Shown piece after piece: positions 58,120-64,000 of a stretch of 64,000 bases of DNA; within the stretch, counting starts at the first letter, position 1; each line of letters opens with the position of its first letter. The position numbers and the translations under genes were made by a program. This stretch comes from Actinopolyspora halophila DSM 43834 (lineage in GTDB: Bacteria; Actinomycetota; Actinomycetes; Mycobacteriales; Pseudonocardiaceae): NCBI RefSeq assembly GCF_000371785.1, contig NZ_AQUI01000001.1, positions 30,791 to 94,790 on the forward strand, in the 5' to 3' direction. The notes below the pieces were generated by a model, which saw nothing but the letters and a program-made list of their open reading frames with translations, did not search any database and was not told the DNA's origin.

Positions 58120-59106
58120 TCAGGCGAGGTGCTCGCTCCAGAAGGGATCCTCTGCCCACCTGTCGGGGAAGCCCATCCCCGACAGGTTCATCTGGGGCCG
58201 CGCGGCCACGAGGTCATGCAGTCGCCGTGCCCAGCTGCTGTGGGGCGAGACCGAGTCGAGAACGGACTGCAGCGACACCAGAACTGGGTAGAGGCGTTTG
58301 CGCGATCTGTGCGGGAGCGGCTCAGGCGCGCGAAGCCACGAGACCGTGGGCGAGGTCGGGATCGTCGGGTAGACGCCGAGGCCGACGTTCCACAGTCGCC
58401 CGTGATGGGCACAGATATTGCGCACGCGGACGTAGGTGCGCAGCCAGGAATCCAGCACCGGCGCGGTCAAACCCAATCTGGCCGCGATCGCCGTCCGATC
58501 GGCTTTCCGGCTCAGGTTGCGGATGACGGTGTCCAGCTGGCCGATGGTGATCGTTTCGACCATGAGCCACGACGGCGGCAGATCGGGCGAGTTGTAGGTC
58601 GTCAGGTAGTGCTCGAGAGCAGAGCGGTGGACCAGCGCGTCCTCGGCGACCTCCGGCGACCCGCGCAGTTGTTTCGCGCATTTTTCCCGGACCGTCCCCA
58701 GCAACGTCGTGTGTTTGGCGGAGTCCTTGAAGTGCGCAGGGGTCATGTACCAGTGCGGATCGTTGTAGGCCGTCGACATGTGGTCGGTGAGCGCCGCGCG
58801 GACGGCGACCTCGACCCGCTCCAACGCGTCCAAGACCAGCAGCCGCAACGCGCGATCGAACGCGTAGAGGTCCACCACGTCGTCGAACGTGACTCCCTCG
58901 CGGAAGAGATGGTCGGGCCGTCCCTGCTGGAACGGGATCGTGTACGGCGAGAGCCGGTAGTAGCCGATGTGGCGGAGGTAGCGGGCCGCCCTGTCCGCAT
59001 CGGGAATGTGCAGGCCACGATCGGCGAGAAGTCCCACGAGCTCGTCGATCGTCAGCGGTGGCTTCCGGTAGTGGAGGGAGCCCCGAGCCCGCTGTTTTCC
59101 GGACAT
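58120..59106 (-). CDS. Abi_2 (AbiD/AbiF-like) abortive-infection protein, 328 aa
   Basis: ATG 59106 after CAGGAG. KPPLTIDELVGLLADRGLHI, RYLRHIGYYRLSPYTIPFQ, VDLYAFDRALRLLVLDALER and SWLMVETITIGQLDTVIRNL follow the order of the Abi_2 family. The RNICAHHGRLWN stretch has the R-N-x3-H HEPN RNase motif. It probably acts as a phage-defence ribonuclease, activated on infection (family knowledge). It stands alone. Confidence 0.88.
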   Translation of the reverse strand: MSGKQRARGSLHYRKPPLTIDELVGLLADRGLHIPDADRAARYLRHIGYYRLSPYTIPFQQGRPDHLFREGVTFDDVVDLYAFDRALRLLVLDALERVEVAVRAALTDHMSTAYNDPHWYMTPAHFKDSAKHTTLLGTVREKCAKQLRGSPEVAEDALVHRSALEHYLTTYNSPDLPPSWLMVETITIGQLDTVIRNLSRKADRTAIAARLGLTAPVLDSWLRTYVRVRNICAHHGRLWNVGLGVYPTIPTSPTVSWLRAPEPLPHRSRKRLYPVLVSLQSVLDSVSPHSSWARRLHDLVAARPQMNLSGMGFPDRWAEDPFWSEHLA

Positions 59107-59313
59107 CGGCACTCCTGCTGCCAGCCTGCTACCGGACAGAGAAAATCCCCCAAGTGCGCTTCGCATGGAGAGGCGTGGGGGATGTAGTGCCATCAGGCTA
59201 GCATCCCCTCGAGGCTGTGCGCTAGCGGAGGGATCCGATCCCCCATCGCCGGGCCCGCCTGCAGGGCTGCTGGTGCCTGGTGCCGTCAGCAGCCCCGAGC
59301 GGCGCGGGAAGGG

Positions 59314-60738
59314 TCAGTGTTGCTGGGCGTGTTCGAGCTCGTCTCGGGTGAGCACAGTCCCGGAGAGGTGTTTGCGTTGGAACAACCGTTCCAGCGAGGC
59401 CGCCGCGGGGCGGTGGTAGCGGGTGCGCGGGGCGGCGGTGATGTCGTCGAGGAGACGCTCCACGATCACGGTCAGCGTGGTCGGGCCAGTGCCGCCGTAG
59501 CCCCAGGCGTAGCCCTCGCTGCCGGTGGGCAATGGGTAGAGCGTCCCGTCGGCCGTGCGGACCCACACATGATCTCCCGAGGTGACCTCATCGGTGCGGT
59601 CACCGCCGTCGAGGATGACCTCGGCCAGCGGGCTGGTGGTCGGCAGCCGCTGCGGCAGCAGGGTCACGTACTCGGTCTCGTCATCCGGGTGGTCATGGTC
59701 GATACGCTCCACCGGGGCACTGGTGGCGGGATCGACAAACCGACGCGCGCCCCTCCCCCGATCCAGCCCGCCGAATCGGGCGTCCGGCTGCCGCGGTGGC
59801 AGCTCTTCCAGCCGCTGCCGCCATTCCCGCAACGGTGCGCTGTCGCTATACCGGCACCTATAGCGTTCAGTGTGGCTGAACGGCAGGTAACGGCGCGCGG
59901 TTGAGCGGCACAGCTCGGCGACCACTGTCTCGCTGAGGGTGTCGACACGGCTGATGATCTCGGCCAAGGCGGTGCGGATCTCGTCCTCGTCGGGCTCATC
60001 CGGCTTGTCGAACGGGATGGCGGCCGCGGCGGGGTCCAACAGGCCGGCCAGCTGCCAGATGTGCTCACCCCGCGCTTCCGAAGCCATCGCGTCATAGCAC
60101 ATACGATGCCCGGCACGGCCATCCTCGGCCGAGCGCGCGTAGTAGTACCGCAACACCCGGGACACGGGCGAGTCGTCCGGATACAGCGCGGCCATCTCCA
60201 GCAATCGCAGCGCGTCGGTGTCGTAGGCCGGCGCGGTGGTCACCACCGGATCGCCCGGCTGCCACTGCTCGAGCAGCTCGCGGTGAGCCAGCGACCAGGG
60301 CCAGTACGGAGCCGCCCGCCCGATCGCGGAGGCGTAGTAGCGCCACCCCAGACTGTGCCCGCTGGGCTGATCGTGCACATCCGGCCCGTTCGGGGCCCAG
60401 AAACCTGTGTCGGGCACGGTCAGCAGCACGCGGATGTCGGGGCGGTGATGCCGGACGTGGTTGGGAATGCCGGTCCGGACCTTCTCGGTGGTGCGGTAGG
60501 CCGCCGCCAGCACACCGACCGGACTGTCCCACAACAAAAACACGTATCCGGGCACGAGATCGTCGGTCTCGGCGCCGAGGAAGGCCGCGGGCTCGGTGGC
60601 CGCGGGAACCTCGTCCAGCGGGATCAGCGGCTCGAGTCGACCGATGTCGGCCCGACCGGTGGTCCGGCGGGGCGGCGGCAGATCGTCCTGAAGCGCGCGC
60701 AGGAAAGCGACGACGGCGCGCTGAAGTCGACCGGACAT
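59314..60738 (-). CDS. Hypothetical protein, 474 aa
   Basis: ATG 60738 after AAGGAC. Residues 60-115 contain YVFLLWDSPVGVLAAAYRTT and IRVLLTVPDTGFWAPNGPDV, a mixed alpha/beta part. A helical middle and a C-terminal region with TTLTVIVERLLDDITAAPRT follow. No catalytic motif is recognised. The gap 59194-59313 holds nothing clear. Confidence 0.65.
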   Translation of the reverse strand: MSGRLQRAVVAFLRALQDDLPPPRRTTGRADIGRLEPLIPLDEVPAATEPAAFLGAETDDLVPGYVFLLWDSPVGVLAAAYRTTEKVRTGIPNHVRHHRPDIRVLLTVPDTGFWAPNGPDVHDQPSGHSLGWRYYASAIGRAAPYWPWSLAHRELLEQWQPGDPVVTTAPAYDTDALRLLEMAALYPDDSPVSRVLRYYYARSAEDGRAGHRMCYDAMASEARGEHIWQLAGLLDPAAAAIPFDKPDEPDEDEIRTALAEIISRVDTLSETVVAELCRSTARRYLPFSHTERYRCRYSDSAPLREWRQRLEELPPRQPDARFGGLDRGRGARRFVDPATSAPVERIDHDHPDDETEYVTLLPQRLPTTSPLAEVILDGGDRTDEVTSGDHVWVRTADGTLYPLPTGSEGYAWGYGGTGPTTLTVIVERLLDDITAAPRTRYHRPAAASLERLFQRKHLSGTVLTRDELEHAQQH

Positions 60739-60925
60739 GACCGTCCTTCCTGATCAGGAGGTGGCAGGTGCGTATCGCGCCTGTGCATCGTGCTGTGCGA
60801 GGCCTCGTAGTCCGCCGACAAACGCCAGCCCCGCATGATCACCATCCTGCCAGCACCCGCCGACACCATGGGCCACCTCGCTGCGCCCGATATCCCTCCC
60901 GCCTCGAACGGGGAACGTCAGAAGC

Positions 60926-60967
60926 GGTACTGTCTCTTGCAATAAGTAAGGTACTGTCTTAAACTTA
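60926..60967 (+). promoter_or_regulatory. Promoter with shared AGGTAC..TAAACTTA motif
   Basis: TTGCAA (60937) -17 bp- TAAACT (60960). GGTACTGTCT is repeated at 60926 and 60950. The block CTCTTGC-N9-AGGTAC-N5-TAAACTTA also occurs upstream of the gene at 63377. Confidence 0.65.
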
Positions 60968-60998
60968 TATAAATGATCGCCGAACCGAAAGGGGCACG

Positions 60999-61517
60999 AT
61001 GAGCATCATCCAGTCCGACGTGTACGCCGCTCGGGAAACCGAACTGGAGACCGACCCCGCGGTGCAGCTCATGGCCGCCGAGCTACGGCACGATCAGGTG
61101 CCGTACGTCGATCTCGTCGACGACACGGGCAGCCCGCACCAGGATTTCGTGCTGGGCGCGGCGCAGGAGCACCACAGGACCAGCAACTACGAGGGCGCGC
61201 TGCACCTCGGCGCGGTCGCCACCGTTGTGCTGCGGCTGGCGTTCGATCGGCCGCCGCGCCGGTACGTGGTGTGGCCGGGCGGGTCCCACTCCGAGCAGTA
61301 CGAGCAGCGGTACGAGCTGACCTGCATCAACCTCTACGAGCTGGCGATGCGGGTCCGCTCGATCGTCTGCGCGGTTACCAACATGTCCCCCCAGGAGCTG
61401 GCGGGGCAGCTGGGTGGAGACGGGCAGCAGCACCCGTCCGTGGGCCGGATCATGGCCGAGGCCGACCGGGCGACGTCGCTTCTGGAGTTCGTGTTCCAGG
61501 AGCAGCGAGCGGAGTGA
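60999..61517 (+). CDS. Hypothetical protein, 172 aa
   Basis: ATG 60999 after AAAGGGG. Mixed alpha/beta (QLMAAELRHDQVPYVDLVDD; YEQRYELTCINLYELAMRVR) with an acidic N-terminus. No family. Transcribed from the motif-bearing promoter. Confidence 0.7.
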   Translation: MSIIQSDVYAARETELETDPAVQLMAAELRHDQVPYVDLVDDTGSPHQDFVLGAAQEHHRTSNYEGALHLGAVATVVLRLAFDRPPRRYVVWPGGSHSEQYEQRYELTCINLYELAMRVRSIVCAVTNMSPQELAGQLGGDGQQHPSVGRIMAEADRATSLLEFVFQEQRAE

Positions 61518-61574
61518 GCGGGCAGGCCGGGGGCACGTGCCGGTGGATACGTGCCCTTCCCTGCCAGCTCACCC

Positions 61575-61610
61575 GCTGGCCGGTGAAACCAGATGGATAG
61601 GAGAACGATG
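61575..61610 (+). repeat. Leader repeat GCTGGCCGGTGAA..AGGAGAACGATG
   Basis: A 36-bp leader ending in the start codon is repeated with few changes at 62103-62138, and its last part (AGATGGATTGGAGAG) again at 62363-62377. Each copy supplies the ribosome site of the next small gene. Confidence 0.6.
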
Positions 61611-62090
61611 TCGGAGCACCAGGAACTCGAGCACGATCCGTTGGTCGAGACGGTGGCCCGTTTGGACACGTGGCTTGCGGACCAGCAGGAGGACACCCCC
61701 CAACCGGCGGCGGAGTCGGAGTTCAACGATGTGGAGACGCGCAGGGTGCGCAGGGCGCGCGACACGGCGCTGTACAGCGCGCTTGACCAGCTGTGCGACC
61801 AGCAGCGCGAGTTCCAACACATGTCCGATGAACTGGAGCGGTTCAAGGACCGGCTGTCGCAGCTGAACAACAACCCGACCTCCTCGTACGAGGAATGGTG
61901 GGAACGCGGCGAGCCGCTGCTCGATCCCGACGAGATCGAGCGGATGAAGCGCCGTATCGCGCGGCTTCAGGACCAGTTCGAGAAGTCGTCGGGCCGGTTC
62001 CGGCGTCGCCAGGAGGCGCTCTCGCAGGAACGCACAAGGGTGCTGGCCCTCGAAGCCGAGCACCCGACCCCCGAACAGCGAGACGCGTGA
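61608..62090 (+). CDS. Hypothetical coiled-coil protein, 160 aa
   Basis: ATG 61608 after AGGAG. Acidic N-terminus, then long helices (SALDQLCDQQREFQHMSDEL; IERMKRRIARLQDQFEKSSG) with heptad character. Function unknown. Confidence 0.7.
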   Translation: MSEHQELEHDPLVETVARLDTWLADQQEDTPQPAAESEFNDVETRRVRRARDTALYSALDQLCDQQREFQHMSDELERFKDRLSQLNNNPTSSYEEWWERGEPLLDPDEIERMKRRIARLQDQFEKSSGRFRRRQEALSQERTRVLALEAEHPTPEQRDA

Positions 62091-62135
62091 GCCGTGAGGA
62101 TCGCTGGCCGGTGAATCTGGATGGAGAGGAGAACG

Positions 62136-62288
62136 ATGTTGGAAATCTCTGGCGTGCCGGAAGGGATGCGGTTCTGCATCGACGAGAACTGCCCGGACTG
62201 TGATTGGGCCGAGCGGTGGTTCGACCCGAACCGCGGCGTGTTCGGTTGCTCGAATTGCGACTACGAGAGCGAGCAGCGGGACGCGTGA
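62136..62288 (+). CDS. Small zinc-ribbon protein, 50 aa
   Basis: ATG 62136 after AGAGGAG. ENCPDCDWAERWFDPNRGVF then GCSNCDYESEQRDA: two CxxC pairs 18 residues apart. A typical zinc ribbon. It ends with the same EQRDA as the preceding gene product, which suggests local duplication. Confidence 0.65.
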   Translation: MLEISGVPEGMRFCIDENCPDCDWAERWFDPNRGVFGCSNCDYESEQRDA

Positions 62289-62382
62289 GCCGGTGAGGAT
62301 GGTCCCCGTCTCACTCCAGGTCGGGGCGGGGACTGTCCGCCCGGTTCACACGTCGGGTGTCCCAGATGGATTGGAGAGTGAG

Positions 62383-62571
62383 ATGAAGATTCGCCTTTAC
62401 CCGACTGAGACGCATCCGCGCTACGGGGGGCGCGCCTACCTGTGGACCCCGGTTTGCGACTGCGGCTGGCGTGGGGAGTCGCAGCGGTACGACCCCAACG
62501 CGTGGAACGAGGCCGCGCATCACATCGCGGCGACTCACAACTGGATGAACGTGACGATCGAGAAGCAGTAA
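62383..62571 (+). CDS. Small protein with CxC..H..H site, 62 aa
   Basis: ATG 62383 after TTGGAGAG. CDCGWRGESQRYDPNAWNEA then HHIAATHNW fits a CCHH-type zinc finger. No family name. Confidence 0.6.
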   Translation: MKIRLYPTETHPRYGGRAYLWTPVCDCGWRGESQRYDPNAWNEAAHHIAATHNWMNVTIEKQ

Positions 62572-62584
62572 GCACGAGGGCAAG

Positions 62585-62623
62585 GTGCGTGCTCCACCGC
62601 TAACGCGAGCGGGGAGCACGCAC
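62585..62623. terminator. Hairpin after the small-gene run
   Basis: GTGCGTGCTCC and GGAGCACGCAC arms with an inner CCGCT/AGCGG pair. No T-tract. Confidence 0.6.
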
Positions 62624-62741
62624 GTGGAGAAGTATCCCGTTATGCCGTACGGATTAACGGGACGCGCTGTGCTCAGTCAGATAACATGTAAGTTTTGGAC
62701 TGTTCGACACTGATGACAGCGCGGAACCCAGGAGTACCGAC

Positions 62742-63200
62742 GTGACTGCCGACCTACCTACTCAGCGCAGCGACGAGAGCGTGCGCTCCTACTACAGGCG
62801 TTTAAGCGTTCTCCGTGACGCTCTTCGTGCCTACCTGCCCGATCTACGCGAGTCCGCAGTACAAGCAGGCCGCGACGCGGGCATGAAGGTGAGCCAGATT
62901 GCTGACCGAATGGGGGTGTCCACCGCGTGGCTCTACACCCCCAGGGGAGCGGAGGTCACCTACGACGCCTCCCTGATCCCCGAGCAGGAGCAACGCGAGG
63001 ACGCGCTGGACTACTACGCCCGGCTGGCCGGGCTCCGCGACGAGATCAGCGAGAAGCTACCCAAGCTCGTCGTCACGGCAGCCCGCGAAGCCGAACAGGA
63101 AACCCCTGCCCCCACGCGCACCCAGCTCGCTGCCGACCTGGGCGTTACGGAGGGGTACCTGTTCAAGCAACTCCGCCGCGAGAACCACGCGAAGCCCTAA
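62742..63200 (+). CDS. Protein with two helix-turn-helix units, 152 aa
   Basis: GTG 62742. Two similar halves: RSYYRRLSVLRDALRAYLPD with MKVSQIADRMGVSTAWLY, and DYYARLAGLRDEISEKLPKL with RTQLAADLGVTEGYLFKQLR. Each pairs a helical unit with a helix-turn-helix, so the gene is an internal duplication. A regulator that binds as a pseudo-dimer is plausible. Confidence 0.7.
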   Translation: MTADLPTQRSDESVRSYYRRLSVLRDALRAYLPDLRESAVQAGRDAGMKVSQIADRMGVSTAWLYTPRGAEVTYDASLIPEQEQREDALDYYARLAGLRDEISEKLPKLVVTAAREAEQETPAPTRTQLAADLGVTEGYLFKQLRRENHAKP

Positions 63201-63210
63201 CGCCGAAAAC

Positions 63211-63260
63211 GATGTGACTAGGGCGCACCGCCGATCAAAGCAAGCCGCCCCAGTCACATC
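63211..63260. terminator. Hairpin terminator-like
   Basis: GATGTGACT and AGTCACATC with inner GGGCG/CGCCC; no T-tract. Confidence 0.55.
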
Positions 63261-63315
63261 TTCACCAACCAAGAACGGAAGCATCCCGGTAGTCGAAGTC
63301 GGTGCCTGACATCTC

Positions 63316-63347
63316 TTGCTAGTAACTTAGGTACAGCCCTAAACTTA
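63316..63347 (+). promoter_or_regulatory. Promoter, second copy of the shared motif
   Basis: TTGCTA (63316) -18 bp- TAAACT (63340), containing AGGTACAGCCCTAAACTTA, as upstream of 60999. Confidence 0.6.
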
Positions 63348-63376
63348 GCTGACAATCCAGCTGAAAGGAGACGTAC

Positions 63377-63919
63377 ATGATCACTACCGCTGAGGAATAC
63401 GGCGCGATCTCCGGAGCGCACGCGGAAGCCTGGCACCTCGCCGTCGACACCCAGATCGCGGCGCACATGGCGCGGCTGCCCTACGCGGCCGACGAGTACT
63501 CGATGGCGCTGGCACTGGGAAACCTCGCCACGCTGCACGAGGAGCAGGCCACAGTGCACCACGCGGCCATGGCCGTCTGCCCCGACCTGGACGCTCGTTC
63601 CCCCGAGCGGATCGAGCGCAGCCTCCGCGCTGCGAACGACAAGGTGCGCATCCTGCGCACCCTCGAACGAATCTGGCTCGCCCGGTGCACCGGAGACCTC
63701 TGCCCCGAGGTTTCGCTGCACCAGTGGCCCGAACTGGAACAAGTCGGGCGAATCACCTGCTACCGGATCGCCGACGCCACCGATCCGATCGAAGTGAGCT
63801 GGTCCGTGTCCGTGCTGATGACGCTGCTCGGCGACACCGGCATCACCAGTCGGGAGGCTGCCGACGTGCTCGCGCCCGTGGCCGCCGCGTGGGGCAAGGC
63901 GCGAGTCACCGCAACGTAA
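63377..63919 (+). CDS. Hypothetical helical protein, 180 aa
   Basis: ATG 63377 after AAAGGAG. All-helical (AISGAHAEAWHLAVDTQIAA; RSLRAANDKVRILRTLERIW). Shares its promoter type with the 60999 gene. No family. Confidence 0.7.
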   Translation: MITTAEEYGAISGAHAEAWHLAVDTQIAAHMARLPYAADEYSMALALGNLATLHEEQATVHHAAMAVCPDLDARSPERIERSLRAANDKVRILRTLERIWLARCTGDLCPEVSLHQWPELEQVGRITCYRIADATDPIEVSWSVSVLMTLLGDTGITSREAADVLAPVAAAWGKARVTAT

Positions 63920-63960
63920 GAACCAGGTGCCAGGTGGCACCGCGGACGAAAGGACTGACC

Positions 63961-64000
63961 GTGGAGCACACGACCAGCTCGCTCACGAGCGAGATCCTGC
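63961..64000 (+). CDS. Start of a gene cut by the window end
   Basis: GTG 63961 after GAAAGGAC opens a frame beginning VEHTTSSLTSEIL that continues past the edge. Nothing can be said of its product. Confidence 0.45.
   Translation, partial: MEHTTSSLTSEIL

Noticed and set aside
1..64000. tRNA or rRNA genes and tRNA-linked att sites
   Set aside because: No cloverleaf with a TTCGANNC-type T-loop or rRNA core sequence was noticed by eye. A tRNAscan run would be decisive.

Overview
The window is GC-rich actinomycete DNA that looks like part of a large conjugative plasmid or integrative conjugative element. No rRNA, tRNA or chromosomal housekeeping operon was seen. Scr1/DUF397 and GntR/KorA-type regulators, a Streptomyces-style TraB translocase and codon use point to an actinomycete, perhaps Pseudonocardiales; the exact genus is inference.

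Layout. 1-2.1 kb: the 3' part of a winged-helix, replication-initiator-like gene carrying iteron-like repeats, then small genes. 1.6-7.7 kb (minus strand): a transfer operon (Spd-like membrane proteins, a Gly/Ser-rich membrane protein, a TraB/FtsK-like DNA pump) with a 12-bp repeat array beside traB that is a candidate clt locus. The operon is read from a promoter overlapped by three operator palindromes, divergent from a GntR/UTRA repressor gene and a GNAT gene. 9.9-11.2 kb: ParA plus a ribbon-helix-helix partner with an AT-rich, inverted-repeat-bearing upstream region. 11.5-21.4 kb (plus strand): genes separated by terminator-like hairpins, encoding SSB, a plasmid DnaN clamp, a SLOG protein, a DUF3560 protein, an NPPF-type methyltransferase, an ArdC-N-like protein and unknowns. 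All point toward a candidate oriT palindrome at 23,977, as expected for a conjugative leading region. A strongly folded non-coding stretch lies at 21.39-21.81 kb. 24.1-28.4 kb: MobC, a relaxase, a relaxase-linked protein and a DnaQ-like exonuclease. The element therefore carries components of both the TraB double-strand and the relaxase single-strand transfer routes.

28.7-45.9 kb is accessory DNA. It holds three copies of a hairpin whose 7-nt loop is the exact complement of the Shine-Dalgarno sequence of the next gene; a CRISPR-repeat-like cluster without cas genes; a ParB-like membrane protein; a frameshifted ADP-ribosyltransferase-like gene; and a compact locus of a 48-residue peptide, a hairpin and a JmjC/cupin oxygenase divergent from an XRE-TPR regulator, which is a candidate RiPP-type system. 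Next come a 58-bp perfect palindrome, a decayed tyrosine recombinase and a small autoregulatory-looking operon.

46-64 kb holds an intact IS481-family element with a 6-bp CCTAGT target duplication, a nuclease/phosphatase-fold protein, an Arr-like ADP-ribosyltransferase, a tyrosine recombinase with an Xer-like palindrome nearby, a VapBC-type operon whose toxin lacks one catalytic acid, a decayed toxin with its RHH antitoxin, an Scr1/DUF397 pair, an Abi_2 abortive-infection protein and a run of small unknown genes sharing promoter and leader motifs. Together the genes cover maintenance (ParA, recombinase, toxin-antitoxin), transfer (TraB, MobC/relaxase) and establishment or counter-defence (SSB, DnaN, methyltransferase, ArdC-like).
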